From: Pseudomonas multiresinivorans
Lineage (GTDB): Bacteria; Pseudomonadota; Gammaproteobacteria; Pseudomonadales; Pseudomonadaceae
Assembly (NCBI RefSeq): GCF_012971725.1
Contig: NZ_CP048833.1
Location: 620,001 to 684,000, forward strand
Length of the DNA stretch: 64,000 bases
Direction: 5' to 3'
Shown here: positions 1-8,608 of the stretch, in pieces
Layout of the letters: each line of letters starts with the position of its first letter
Position numbering within the stretch: position 1 is the first letter of the stretch
Translations under genes and position numbers: made by a program
Notes under the pieces: model-generated
What the model saw: only the letters and a program-made list of their open reading frames with translations
What the model was told of the DNA's origin: nothing
Database searches by the model: none

Positions 1-905
1 TGATGGAACTGATCCGTAACATCGCCATGGAGCACAGCGGTTACTCTGTGTTCGCTGGTGTGGGCGAGCGTACTCGTGAGGGTAACGACTTCTACCACGA
101 GATGAAGGATTCCGGCGTACTGGACAAGGTAGCCCTGGTTTACGGCCAGATGAACGAGCCGCCGGGCAACCGTCTGCGCGTTGCACTGACCGGCCTGACC
201 ATGGCCGAGAAGTTCCGTGACGAAGGCCGTGACGTACTGCTGTTCATCGACAACATCTACCGTTACACCCTCGCCGGTACCGAAGTATCCGCACTGCTGG
301 GCCGTATGCCTTCCGCAGTAGGTTACCAGCCGACCCTGGCCGAAGAGATGGGCGTTCTGCAAGAGCGCATCACCTCCACCAAGAAAGGCTCGATCACCTC
401 GATCCAGGCCGTCTACGTTCCCGCGGACGACCTGACCGACCCGAGCCCGGCGACCACCTTCGCCCACTTGGACGCCACCGTCGTACTGTCCCGTGACATC
501 GCCTCGCTGGGTATCTACCCGGCAGTTGATCCGCTGGACTCGACTTCCCGTCAGCTGGACCCGCTGGTCATCGGCCAGGATCACTACGACACCGCTCGTG
601 GCGTGCAGTACGTTCTGCAGCGCTACAAGGAGCTGAAGGACATCATCGCGATCCTGGGCATGGACGAACTGTCCGAGTCCGACAAGCTGCTGGTGGCCCG
701 TGCTCGTAAGATCCAGCGCTTCCTGTCCCAGCCGTTCTTCGTGGCTGAAGTATTCACCGGCTCGCCGGGCAAATACGTCTCCCTGAAGGACACCATCGCT
801 GGCTTCAAAGGCATCCTCAACGGCGACTACGATCACCTGCCCGAGCAGGCGTTCTACATGGTCGGCGGCATCGAAGAAGCCATCGAGAAAGCGAAGAAGC
901 TGTAA
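1..905 (+). CDS. atpD: ATP synthase F1 subunit beta (5' end outside window)
   Basis: This is the C-terminal two-thirds of the catalytic beta subunit of F1F0 ATP synthase, at the cytoplasmic face of the inner membrane. The visible part begins just after the P-loop, in frame from base 3, with the MELIRN segment, and includes GERTREGNDFYHEM, the DELSE turn of the DELSEED loop that contacts gamma, and the normal C-terminus. Bases 1-2 belong to the preceding Met codon. The stop at 905 is followed after 40 bases by atpC, the usual operon order. Codon use is typical of a highly expressed gene. Only the left truncation by the window edge is unusual. Confidence 0.98.
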   Translation, partial: MELIRNIAMEHSGYSVFAGVGERTREGNDFYHEMKDSGVLDKVALVYGQMNEPPGNRLRVALTGLTMAEKFRDEGRDVLLFIDNIYRYTLAGTEVSALLGRMPSAVGYQPTLAEEMGVLQERITSTKKGSITSIQAVYVPADDLTDPSPATTFAHLDATVVLSRDIASLGIYPAVDPLDSTSRQLDPLVIGQDHYDTARGVQYVLQRYKELKDIIAILGMDELSESDKLLVARARKIQRFLSQPFFVAEVFTGSPGKYVSLKDTIAGFKGILNGDYDHLPEQAFYMVGGIEEAIEKAKKL

Positions 906-945
906 TCCGTGCGCCCGGCAACGGGCGCTTACGTGAGGCAAGGGT

Positions 946-1371
946 ATGGCTATTACTGTCCACTGCGACATCGTCAGCGCCGAAGCGGAGATCTTCTCCG
1001 GTCTGGTTGAGCTGGTCGTAGCGCACGGCTCCCTGGGCGATCTGGGTATCGCTCCGGGCCACGCGCCGCTGATCACCGAGCTCAAGCCGGGTCCGATCCG
1101 CCTGGTGAAGCAGGGTGGCGAGCAGGAGGTGTACTACATCTCCGGCGGCTTCCTCGAAGTACAGCCGAACATGGTCAAGGTTCTCGCCGACACCGTGATT
1201 CGCGCAGGCGACCTCGACGAAGCGGCTGCCCAGACCGCACTGAAGGAAGCTGAGAAGGCTCTGCAAGGTAAAGGTGCAGAGTTCGACTACAGCTCCGCCG
1301 CAGCCCGCCTGGCCGAAGCCGCAGCGCAACTGCGCACGGTCCAGCAGGTTCGCAAGAAGTACGGCGGCTAA
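946..1371 (+). CDS. atpC: ATP synthase F1 subunit epsilon
   Basis: Epsilon is the central-stalk subunit that couples F1 rotation to the c-ring and can inhibit ATP hydrolysis. The 141-residue product has the normal family length: an N-terminal beta-sandwich with the G-S-L-G-D-L-G-I-A-P-G-H-A-P-L signature near residues 28-42, then a C-terminal helical hairpin rich in Ala, Glu and Lys. The ATG at 946 is preceded by a purine-rich GGCAAGGGT. It is the last gene of the atp operon, and a strong intrinsic terminator follows. Confidence 0.98.
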   Translation: MAITVHCDIVSAEAEIFSGLVELVVAHGSLGDLGIAPGHAPLITELKPGPIRLVKQGGEQEVYYISGGFLEVQPNMVKVLADTVIRAGDLDEAAAQTALKEAEKALQGKGAEFDYSSAAARLAEAAAQLRTVQQVRKKYGG

Positions 1372-1407
1372 GCCGCGAAGTCCTCCGGGACTTCAGCGTC
1401 AAATGGG

Positions 1408-1440
1408 AAAAGGGTAGCCTTGGCTACCCTTTTTCTTTTT
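1408..1440 (+). terminator. Rho-independent terminator of the atp operon
   Basis: Arms AAAAGGGTAGCC (1408-1419) and GGCTACCCTTTT (1422-1433) form a near-perfect hairpin followed by a T-rich tract to 1440. It lies 36 bases after the atpC stop and 43 bases before glmU, so glmU probably has its own promoter or relies on read-through. Confidence 0.93.
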
Positions 1441-1482
1441 CCACTCGCGGGTAATCCCGCTCACCAGGACGGTCTCCCACCC

Positions 1483-2850
1483 ATGTCTCTCGAAATCGTC
1501 ATTCTTGCTGCCGGCCAGGGCACCCGCATGCGCTCGGCCCTGCCGAAAGTCCTGCATCCGGTCGCTGGCAAACCGATGCTTGCCCACGTGATCGATACCG
1601 CTCGTGGCCTCGGCCCGTCGCGCATCCATGTGGTGATTGGCCATGGAGCCGACCTGGTGCGTGAGCGCCTGCAGGCGGATGACCTGAATTTCGTGATCCA
1701 GGAACAACAACTGGGCACCGGCCACGCTGTGGCGCAGGCAGCCCCGTTCCTGAGTGCAGACAATGTGCTGATCCTCTACGGCGATGTGCCGCTGATCGAG
1801 CAACCGACCCTGGAACGCCTGATGGCCCAGGCCACGCCGGCACAGCTGGCGCTGCTGACGGTCGAGCTGGACGACCCCACTGGCTACGGCCGCATCATCC
1901 GTGGCGCCGATGGCGAGGTTCAGGCCATCGTCGAGCAGAAGGACGCCACTCCCGAGCAGCGCACCATTCGCGAAGGCAATACCGGCATCCTTGCTGCGCC
2001 CCGTGAGCGCCTGCTGGGCTGGCTGTCGCGGCTGTCCAACTCCAACGCCCAGGGTGAGTACTACCTTACCGACGTCATCGCCATGGCGGTGGGTGACGGC
2101 CTGCGTGTGGCTACCGCCCAGCCGCAGGTGGCGATGGAAACCCAGGGCGCCAATGACCGTCTGCAGCTTTCCGAGCTGGAGCGCTTCTTCCAGCAGCGCG
2201 TGGCGCGCCGCCTGATGGCCCAGGGCGTGACCCTGATCGATCCGGCGCGTTTCGACGTTCGTGGCGAAGTCAGCGTCGGCCGCGACGTCAGCATCGACAT
2301 CAACGTGATTCTCGAAGGCCAGGTGGAGATCGAGGATGACGTGCAGATCGGCCCGAACTGCTACATCAAGGACAGCACCCTGCGTCGCGGTGCGATCATC
2401 AAGGCCAACTCGCACCTGGAAGGCGCCCATGTCGGCCCCGACAGCGATGTCGGCCCGTTCGCCCGCCTGCGTCCGGGCAGCGTGCTGGAGCGCAAGGTGC
2501 ATGTGGGTAACTTCGTCGAGCTGAAGAATGCACACCTGCAGGACGGCGTGAAGGTCGGCCACCTGACCTACCTGGGGGACAGCGAAGTCGGTGCGCGCTC
2601 CAACATCGGCGCCGGCACCATCACCTGCAACTACGATGGCGCGAACAAGTGGCGCACTACCATCGGCGAGGACGTTTTCATCGGCTCCAACAATTCGCTG
2701 GTGGCGCCTGTGGATATCGGTACCGGGGCCACGACTGGCGCGGGTTCCACCATCACTGCCGAAGTTCCGGCCGGCACCCTGGGGGTCGGTCGCGCCAAGC
2801 AGCGGGTGATCGAAGGCTGGAAGCGCCCGGAAAAGATCAAGAAGTCCTGA
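1483..2850 (+). CDS. glmU: Bifunctional GlcN-1-P acetyltransferase / GlcNAc-1-P uridyltransferase
   Basis: GlmU makes UDP-GlcNAc for peptidoglycan and LPS. The 455-residue protein starts at ATG 1483 (MSLEIVILAAGQGTRM), where the nucleotidyltransferase loop begins; a longer TTG-started frame from 1420 overlaps the terminator and is not believed. Residues about 1-228 are the uridyltransferase domain (LAAGQGTRM, K near the PKVLHPVAGKPM motif). About 250-440 are left-handed beta-helix hexapeptide repeats of the acetyltransferase, including GAGTITCNYDGANK. Presence next to atpC matches other Pseudomonas. The gene normally found downstream (glmR/glmS) is absent here. Confidence 0.98.
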   Translation: MSLEIVILAAGQGTRMRSALPKVLHPVAGKPMLAHVIDTARGLGPSRIHVVIGHGADLVRERLQADDLNFVIQEQQLGTGHAVAQAAPFLSADNVLILYGDVPLIEQPTLERLMAQATPAQLALLTVELDDPTGYGRIIRGADGEVQAIVEQKDATPEQRTIREGNTGILAAPRERLLGWLSRLSNSNAQGEYYLTDVIAMAVGDGLRVATAQPQVAMETQGANDRLQLSELERFFQQRVARRLMAQGVTLIDPARFDVRGEVSVGRDVSIDINVILEGQVEIEDDVQIGPNCYIKDSTLRRGAIIKANSHLEGAHVGPDSDVGPFARLRPGSVLERKVHVGNFVELKNAHLQDGVKVGHLTYLGDSEVGARSNIGAGTITCNYDGANKWRTTIGEDVFIGSNNSLVAPVDIGTGATTGAGSTITAEVPAGTLGVGRAKQRVIEGWKRPEKIKKS

Positions 2851-2867
2851 TTCACAACGCATCGTCC

Positions 2868-2917
2868 TGTGGGTAAGTCGTTATCCACAGGGCGATGGCG
2901 TCAATCGATTATCCACA
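2868..2917 (+). promoter_or_regulatory. Two exact DnaA boxes between glmU and marC-like gene
   Basis: TTATCCACA occurs exactly at 2881-2889 and 2909-2917, in the same orientation and 28 bases apart, with a one-mismatch reverse box (TGTGGGTAA) at 2868-2876. The gap between the neighbouring genes is only 118 bases. The motif is seen directly. DnaA binding, and any effect on replication or on the downstream gene, is inferred. No AT-rich unwinding region is present, so this is not oriC itself. Confidence 0.6.
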
Positions 2918-2968
2918 GCCTGTTTCGCCTTCGCGCAGTGGCTGGTTATCCCTGGAGTTTCCCCGGCC

Positions 2969-3556
2969 ATGCTTGGCGTCGCCATCCTGATCTTTCTGAT
3001 CACCGACCCGTTCGGCAACATCGCGGTCTTCCTTGCCGCTCTCAAGTCGGTCCCCGCCGAACGCCGTCTGAAGGTGGCACTGCGCGAACTGCTGTTTGCC
3101 CTGGGTCTGCTGCTGTTGTTCCTGACCCTGGGCGAGCACATCCTCACCGGGCTCGGGCTTTCGAAGGAAGCTACCGGCATTGCTGGCGGCATCATCCTCT
3201 TCGTGGTCGCCATGCGCCTGATCTTCCCCACGCCCCAGGGCGTACTGGGCGACATGCCGGACAACGAGCCGCTGTTCGTGCCGCTGGCCACCCCGGCCGT
3301 GGCGGGGCCGTCGGCGCTGGCGATGCTGATCACCCTGCGCAGCACCTACACTGGTCCCTTGTGGGAGCTGTATCTGGCGGTGATCCTGGCCTGGGCCGCG
3401 ACTGCCTTCATCCTGATGCAGGCAGCATTCCTCCAGCGCTTCCTCGGCCCGCGCGGGCTGATGGCGGTGGAGCGTCTGGCCGGCATGCTGCTGATCATGC
3501 TCAGCGTCAACATGCTCCTGCAGAACGTGCGCAGCTTCCTGCACATCGCCGCTTGA
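2969..3556 (+). CDS. MarC-family integral membrane protein (YhgN-like)
   Basis: This 195-residue hydrophobic protein has about six membrane segments and the family motif I-T-D-P-F-G-N at residues 11-17 and V-P-L-A-T-P-A-V-A-G-P near residue 108. It resembles E. coli YhgN along its length. MarC/YhgN proteins are inner-membrane proteins of unresolved function; the old multiple-resistance link is not supported. ATG 2969 is the first usable ATG and leaves the protein only a few residues shorter than YhgN. No strong ribosome binding site is visible. The gene ends 22 bases before ampDh2 and may be co-transcribed with it. Confidence 0.88.
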   Translation: MLGVAILIFLITDPFGNIAVFLAALKSVPAERRLKVALRELLFALGLLLLFLTLGEHILTGLGLSKEATGIAGGIILFVVAMRLIFPTPQGVLGDMPDNEPLFVPLATPAVAGPSALAMLITLRSTYTGPLWELYLAVILAWAATAFILMQAAFLQRFLGPRGLMAVERLAGMLLIMLSVNMLLQNVRSFLHIAA

Positions 3557-3578
3557 TGCTGTCCCCTTGAGAACTGCC

Positions 3579-4361
3579 ATGACCCTGCGTGTCCTGACCT
3601 TCGCGCTCCTCACCACACTGCTCGCCGGCTGCGCCGACAAGGGCCTGCAGATTGATCGCGAGCACGTGTCGAAGAACCAGGACAGCCGCATCCAGTACGT
3701 CATCGTCCACTACACCTCGGCCGACCTGCCGCGTTCGCTGGCGCTGCTGACCCACGGCGAGGTGAGTGCGCACTACCTGATCGGCGACAACCCGGCGACC
3801 ATCTACCAGCTGGTGGACGAGAACCGCCGCGCCTGGCACGCCGGCGCCAGCGAATGGCAGGGCCGGACCTGGCTGAATTCCACGTCCATCGGCATCGAAC
3901 TGGTGAACCCCGGCTACCGCGACACCCCCAGTGGCAAGATCTGGTATCCCTATCCGGATGCGCAGATCGACGCGCTGATCGCCTTGCTCAAGGACATCAC
4001 CAAGCGCCAGGGCATCACCCCGGAACACATCCTCGGGCACAGCGACATCGCCCCGCAGCGCAAGGTCGACCCGGGCCCGCTGTTCCCCTGGAAGAAGCTG
4101 GCCGACGCCGGGCTGATTCCCTGGCCGAAACCGGGCGAGCTGTCGCGCAGGCTGGCCGAGCTGAATGGGCAGCTGCCGGCGCCGGTCTGGTTCCAGCAGC
4201 AGCTGGCGCGCCACGGTTACGCGGTGCCGCTCGATGGCGTGATGGATGAGGAAACCCGCAACGTGATCGCCGCGTTCCAGATGCGCTTCCGCCCGGCGCG
4301 CTTCGACGGCGAGCCGGACCTGGAAACCGCCGCGCTGCTGCTGGCCGTACCGACTTCTTAA
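3579..4361 (+). CDS. ampDh2: N-acetyl-anhydromuramyl-L-alanine amidase lipoprotein (AmpDh2/AmiD type)
   Basis: This predicted zinc amidase cleaves the MurNAc-L-Ala bond of (anhydro)muropeptides in the periplasm. The 260-residue product begins with a lipoprotein signal ending in LLAGC (Cys near 18), so it is probably anchored in the outer membrane. The Amidase_2 fold follows, with VIVHYT (zinc His) and LGHSDIAPQRKVDPG (zinc His and Asp). About residues 195-255 form a peptidoglycan-binding domain. The ATG at 3579 fits the signal peptide better than TTG 3567. In P. aeruginosa ampDh2 lies beside kinB, as here. Its stop overlaps the convergent kinB stop in a shared TTAA. Confidence 0.9.
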   Translation: MTLRVLTFALLTTLLAGCADKGLQIDREHVSKNQDSRIQYVIVHYTSADLPRSLALLTHGEVSAHYLIGDNPATIYQLVDENRRAWHAGASEWQGRTWLNSTSIGIELVNPGYRDTPSGKIWYPYPDAQIDALIALLKDITKRQGITPEHILGHSDIAPQRKVDPGPLFPWKKLADAGLIPWPKPGELSRRLAELNGQLPAPVWFQQQLARHGYAVPLDGVMDEETRNVIAAFQMRFRPARFDGEPDLETAALLLAVPTS

Positions 4362-6151
4362 ACCGGCAACAGCAGGTAGAAGCGCGAGCCCTTGCCCTGT
4401 TGCGAGCGCAGGGCAATGCGTCCGCCATGCAATTGCACGATTTCCCGGCACAGCGCCAGGCCGAGTCCGACGCCGCCTTTCTTGCGGCCCACCTGCACGA
4501 AGGGTTCGAAGATACGCCCCTGCTGGCTGAGCGGGATGCCGTCGCCGCTGTCTTCCACGGCAATCGCCACGCGCTCGTCCTGGCAACGCGCCTGCAGGCG
4601 GATAGTGCCGCCCTCAGGGGTGTGGCGCAGGGCATTGCCGATGAGGTTGTCCAGCACCCGTTCGATCTGCGTGCGGTCGATGTTGATGGGCGGCAGGCCC
4701 TCCGCGATCTCCAGGTCCAGTTCGATGCGCTTCTCCGCTGCGAGCCCGGTGAAGCGGTGGTTCGCCTGACGAAGCAGGTCGGCAACGTCGCACGGCTGCA
4801 GTTCCAGCTTCTGGGTACCGCTCTGGTAGCGAGAGAAATTCAGCAGATCGTTGATCAGCCGTACCAGACGGTGCATTTCCTCGTCGACGGTGCGGACCAG
4901 GTCTCGCTCGCGGGATTCCGCGGGGAATTTCAGGCGCTCGGCGAGCAGGCCGAAGGCCATGTGCATGCCGGTCATGGGGGTGCGCAGCTCGTGTGAAGCG
5001 CGTAGCACGAAGTCGTTGCGCACGCGCTCGAAGGCGCGCTGCTCGGTGACATCGCGCACCACCATCACCGCGCCGATGTTGCGGCCGTCGTCATGGCTGA
5101 CCGGCGAAATGCCCCAGGTCAGCAGCCGGCTTTCGCCGCTCACTTCCACCACCAGGTCCTGTGGGGTCTCCTCCAGCAGGTTGCCACTCAGCACGCGCTG
5201 TACTGCCTGGGTCAGCGCCGGGTTGTTCAGCATCTTGCCGAGGTCCTGGCCCTGGGGGTCGCCATGGGAGAACAACTGGCGCGTGGCGACCGGGTTGGCG
5301 TGCTCGATGCGGCCATGCCGATCGAGGATCACCAGGCCGTCATCGATGCTGTCCAGCACTGCCAGCAGGCGCTTGCGCCCTGAGCCCAGGGCTTCGGTGT
5401 TGCTCGCCCGATAGAGGCGCAGCGCTTCGGCCATCAGGCCGAAGCGGCGGCTCAGGGAAGACATCTCGGCGACGCCGGAAACCGGCAAGGTCACGTCGAA
5501 ATCTCCCTGGCCTATCTTGTCCGCCGCCTTGGCCAGCGTCTCGATCGGGGCGCCGAAGCGCCGGGCGATGCTATGGGCGGTGATGAAGCCGACGACCAGG
5601 ATGGCGATGCCGATCAGTCCGAGGAGGCCGCTGATCAGCAAGGTTCGGTCACGGGCCGAGCGTTCGTCGTTGCTGATGTTTTCCATCGCCACCTGGTGCA
5701 GCGCCAGCAAACGGTTGCGCAGGACGTCCAGGGTGCGGCTGAGGTCGCTGTCTTCGAGCAACTCCGGGCGGCCCGGCCCAGGCGTCTCGGTAGCCGCGAC
5801 GAACAGCCGGTGGGCGTCGGCGATTTCCACCATCGCCTGGCGTTCGCCGCTGGTACGCACCATCGCGCGCCCGCGCTCTAGCGCCTGGGAGAAATGCGTG
5901 CGGGCCAGTTCCAGGTGTTCAGTGCTCGGCCGCGCACTGAGAACCTGCACCAGTTCGTCGCCCAGCGCCTGGCGCAGGTGCTGGCTGACCTCGATGGCTT
6001 CGAAGTTGCGCTGGATCAGCTGGGCCTGCTGACGGCCGGTCAGCACCACGCTGAACAGGCCCAGCAGCAGGCCCAGCAGGGCTACCGTGATGAGTGCGGA
6101 GATGCTGAGAAACAGCCTCGTGCGCAGCGTCATCGGGATAGGCAGGTTCAC
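4358..6151 (-). CDS. kinB: Sensor histidine kinase/phosphatase KinB
   Basis: KinB is the membrane kinase/phosphatase partner of AlgB, acting on alginate and virulence control in P. aeruginosa. The 597-residue protein has TM1 at about 11-37, a periplasmic helical region to about 168, TM2 at about 169-192, HAMP to about 245, PAS at about 258-365, HisKA with SHELRTP (His387, matching the known H385 of the slightly shorter P. aeruginosa protein), and HATPase to the C-terminus (GVGLGLALCREIV). It starts at ATG 6151, overlapping the algB stop by four bases, so the two are translationally coupled. Confidence 0.95.
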   Translation of the reverse strand: MNLPIPMTLRTRLFLSISALITVALLGLLLGLFSVVLTGRQQAQLIQRNFEAIEVSQHLRQALGDELVQVLSARPSTEHLELARTHFSQALERGRAMVRTSGERQAMVEIADAHRLFVAATETPGPGRPELLEDSDLSRTLDVLRNRLLALHQVAMENISNDERSARDRTLLISGLLGLIGIAILVVGFITAHSIARRFGAPIETLAKAADKIGQGDFDVTLPVSGVAEMSSLSRRFGLMAEALRLYRASNTEALGSGRKRLLAVLDSIDDGLVILDRHGRIEHANPVATRQLFSHGDPQGQDLGKMLNNPALTQAVQRVLSGNLLEETPQDLVVEVSGESRLLTWGISPVSHDDGRNIGAVMVVRDVTEQRAFERVRNDFVLRASHELRTPMTGMHMAFGLLAERLKFPAESRERDLVRTVDEEMHRLVRLINDLLNFSRYQSGTQKLELQPCDVADLLRQANHRFTGLAAEKRIELDLEIAEGLPPINIDRTQIERVLDNLIGNALRHTPEGGTIRLQARCQDERVAIAVEDSGDGIPLSQQGRIFEPFVQVGRKKGGVGLGLALCREIVQLHGGRIALRSQQGKGSRFYLLLPV

Positions 6152-7494
6152 AGGCTGTACTGCTTGCGCTTGCGATAAAGGGTGGAAGCGTCGATCCCCA
6201 AAGTCTTGGCCGCCTGGTCGAGGGTGGCGCTGGAGGCCATCACGGCGGCGATGTGGGCTTTCTCCAGTTCCTCGAGGCTCATTGCCTCGCCGATGCGCGG
6301 TGCGGAGTTGGAAGTCTGTTCCCCGATGGCCAGCTGTTCCACGCCAATGAGATCAAGATTGCAGATGATGCTTGCCCGTTCGATCACGTTGCGCAGCTCC
6401 CGGACGTTCCCCGGCCAGTTGTAGCGGCGCAGCAGCGCGCGGGCCTCGTCGGTAAAGCCGCGGGCGGGGCGGCCGTAGTCCTTCACGAAGCGCGCCAGGA
6501 AGCGTTCGGCCAGGCCGATGATGTCCTCGGCGCGTTCGCGCAGTGGCGGCAGGTTCAGCACGATGACGTTCAGACGGTAGAGCAGGTCTTCGCGGAAAGC
6601 GCCCTGGGCGACCATACCGGCCAGATCCCGGTTGGTGGCTGCGAGGATGCGCACGTCGGCGTTGCGGGTCACCGGGTCACCGACGCGCTCGTATTCCTTG
6701 TCCTGGATGAATCGCAACAACTTTGGCTGCAAAGTTAGGGGAAAATCGCCGATCTCATCGAGAAAAAGTGTTCCTCCGTCAGCTTGGCTGATACGCCCGA
6801 GGGTGTTTTCGGTGGCGCCGGTGAAGGCGCCGCGGCTGTGGCCGAAAAGCTCGCTTTCCATCAGTTCGGCGGTCAGGGAAGGGCAGTTGATCGTCACACA
6901 GGATTTCTTCGCGCGTTTGCTCCAGTTGTGGATCGCCCGCGCCAATTCGCCCTTGCCCGAGCCGGACTCGCCGAGGATGAGGATGTTGGCGTCGGTGGCG
7001 GCGACCTGGCGGGCGGTTTCCAGCACGGCTGCCATGGCCGGGCTGTGGGATTCCAGCACGTCGCCCTGTTTGCGCATCTCGCCTTCGAGCGCTTCGATGC
7101 GCGCGGTCAGCTGGCGCACCTCCAGTTGCTTGGCGGCGGCCAGGCGCAGCTGGTCGGGGCTGCAGGGTTTCACCAGATAGTCGGCGGCGCCGGCCTGCAT
7201 GGCGTCCACGGCGGTGTCCACTGCCGAATGCGCGGTGACTATCACCACCCGCATCCAGGGCGCCTGCACCCGCATCTGCGCCAGAACGTCCAGGCCGTTG
7301 TCATCGCCCAGACGCAGGTCGAGGAAGCAGAGATCGAATACCTGACGTTGCAGCAGGTTCTCGGCCTGCTGTGCGCTGCTGGCGGTCGCCACGCTATAGC
7401 CTTCGTCCTCCAGGCAATAGCGGAACGAGCGCAGGATGGCGGACTCGTCATCGACCAGAAGGATGCGGCCCTGCTGTTCAGGCGTTGCGTCCAT
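6148..7494 (-). CDS. algB: NtrC-family response regulator AlgB
   Basis: The 448-residue protein has a receiver domain (phosphoacceptor Asp59 in F-L-D-L, the same number as in P. aeruginosa AlgB), an AAA+ sigma-54 interaction domain (Walker A GESGSGKG; GAFTGA loop intact; DEIGDFPL Walker B), and a Fis-type HTH at the C-terminus ending LYRKRKQYSL. P. aeruginosa AlgB regulates alginate and quorum-linked genes, and its alginate role is reported not to need RpoN. The intact GAFTGA and two -24/-12 promoters within 1.7 kb make sigma-54 activation here worth considering. GAGGA lies before the ATG at 7494. It is first in the algB-kinB operon. Confidence 0.96.
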   Translation of the reverse strand: MDATPEQQGRILLVDDESAILRSFRYCLEDEGYSVATASSAQQAENLLQRQVFDLCFLDLRLGDDNGLDVLAQMRVQAPWMRVVIVTAHSAVDTAVDAMQAGAADYLVKPCSPDQLRLAAAKQLEVRQLTARIEALEGEMRKQGDVLESHSPAMAAVLETARQVAATDANILILGESGSGKGELARAIHNWSKRAKKSCVTINCPSLTAELMESELFGHSRGAFTGATENTLGRISQADGGTLFLDEIGDFPLTLQPKLLRFIQDKEYERVGDPVTRNADVRILAATNRDLAGMVAQGAFREDLLYRLNVIVLNLPPLRERAEDIIGLAERFLARFVKDYGRPARGFTDEARALLRRYNWPGNVRELRNVIERASIICNLDLIGVEQLAIGEQTSNSAPRIGEAMSLEELEKAHIAAVMASSATLDQAAKTLGIDASTLYRKRKQYSL

Positions 7495-7668
7495 TCAGCG
7501 TTTTCCTCGTGTGAATCGTTGTTGTTAAGTGTGGGATTTTGCTTAGTCCAAGGATTTTCGTGCAAGTTGCAAGAATCTTTCGCTCCCCTCGGGCAGGGTG
7601 CACAGTCAGGGGGGCTGTATGAAATCCACAACACATTGAATTACAAGATTTTTATTCTAAAAAACGCA

Positions 7669-7685
7669 CTGGCATGGGGCTTGCG
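7669..7685 (+). promoter_or_regulatory. Candidate sigma-54 (-24/-12) promoter for the BON gene
   Basis: CTGGCATGGGGCTTGCG has GG at 7671-7672 and GC at 7683-7684, exactly ten bases apart. It differs from the TGGCACG-N4-TTGCA consensus at two positions. A start site about 12 bases downstream would give a 5' leader of about 25 bases before ATG 7722. A palindromic GCAAGTTGC at 7562-7570, about 100 bases upstream, is a possible activator site. Binding is inferred from the match only. Confidence 0.6.
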
Positions 7686-7721
7686 AATCCAATAGCGAAA
7701 CATCGTTGGACGGAGACCGCC

Positions 7722-8576
7722 ATGCCTAACCCGAAGATCCTTGCCCTGGCCCTGGGTACCGCGCTGCTGGCCCTGCAGCCGCTCGCCAGCCACGCTGCCG
7801 AAGCCGGAATCACTGCCCAGTTGGCCGAAGCCCGCCAGGAGGGCTCGATCTGGACGGCCATCAATCTCAATCGCGAACTCAAGCCTTACGCCATCAAGGT
7901 GGACGTCGAGAACGGACGCGCACAACTGACCGGCGCTGTCGCCAGTGAGGAGCAGAAGGCACTGGCCGGGCAGATTGCCGGCAGTGTCGAAGGCATCAGC
8001 GCTGTGGATAACCATCTGGCCGTCGATGCCTCCCTGGCGGATGCGCAGAAAGGCGATGCCGCCAAGGACGATGGCGTCGTCCAGCGCTGGGACGACGCGA
8101 CCCTCGCTGCCAAGGTGAAATCCAGGCTGTTGCTGGAAAAACGCGCCGATGGCCTGGATATCAAGGTCACCAGTCGCTCCGGCGCCATCACCCTGGAGGG
8201 CACGGCCGCCAGCGAGGAGACCAGCCAGCAGGCTGCCCACCTCGCCGCGCAGACCGAAGGCGTCACCTCTGTGGATAACCGCCTCAAGGTCGACCCGGAT
8301 GCCGCTTCGACGCAGAAGCTGGAGAAATCCGTTGGCGATGCCCAGGCCGCCGTCAGCGATGCCTGGATAACCAGCCAGATCAAGGCCGGCATCCTTTCTG
8401 CCCACGCGCTGGATGGCCTGTCCATCGGTGTGTCCACCCGCGATGGCGTGGTGACCCTCAGTGGCCAGGTACCCAGCGCCGACGAGCGCCAGCAATTGAT
8501 CGATTCCGCGCGCAAGACCCGCGGTGTGCGTGAGGTGGACGCCACCGCGCTGAAGGTGGCCGGCCAGGCCGCCTGA
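7722..8576 (+). CDS. Periplasmic triple-BON-domain protein (OsmY-like)
   Basis: This 284-residue protein has a signal peptide (hydrophobic core near residues 5-18, cleavage after SHA-A-E). Three BON repeats follow, at about 35-100, 125-195 and 215-283, each ending with a variant of V-x-x-V-D-N/A-x-L. BON domains bind phospholipid or periplasmic surfaces; OsmY-type proteins are envelope- and osmotic-stress induced. The start is MPNPKI at 7722 with GGAGA just upstream; the longer frame from 7674 would overlap the predicted promoter. The first two repeats carry DnaA boxes at matching positions (8003, 8270). It is followed at 32 bases by the DUF2383 gene, probably as one operon. Confidence 0.88.
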   Translation: MPNPKILALALGTALLALQPLASHAAEAGITAQLAEARQEGSIWTAINLNRELKPYAIKVDVENGRAQLTGAVASEEQKALAGQIAGSVEGISAVDNHLAVDASLADAQKGDAAKDDGVVQRWDDATLAAKVKSRLLLEKRADGLDIKVTSRSGAITLEGTAASEETSQQAAHLAAQTEGVTSVDNRLKVDPDAASTQKLEKSVGDAQAAVSDAWITSQIKAGILSAHALDGLSIGVSTRDGVVTLSGQVPSADERQQLIDSARKTRGVREVDATALKVAGQAA

Positions 8577-8608
8577 CGCTTCCACCCTTCCCTGCAGGAG
8601 TAACTCCC

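Noticed and set aside
1420..1482. N-terminal extension of GlmU from TTG 1420
   Set aside because: It overlaps the atp terminator and lies before the conserved nucleotidyltransferase start.
2868..2960. Chromosomal origin of replication
   Set aside because: Only two exact DnaA boxes and no AT-rich unwinding element; dnaA/rpmH are not in the window.
2869..3570. 233-residue frame overlapping the MarC gene
   Set aside because: Arg/His/Pro-rich shadow in another frame of a clear membrane protein gene.
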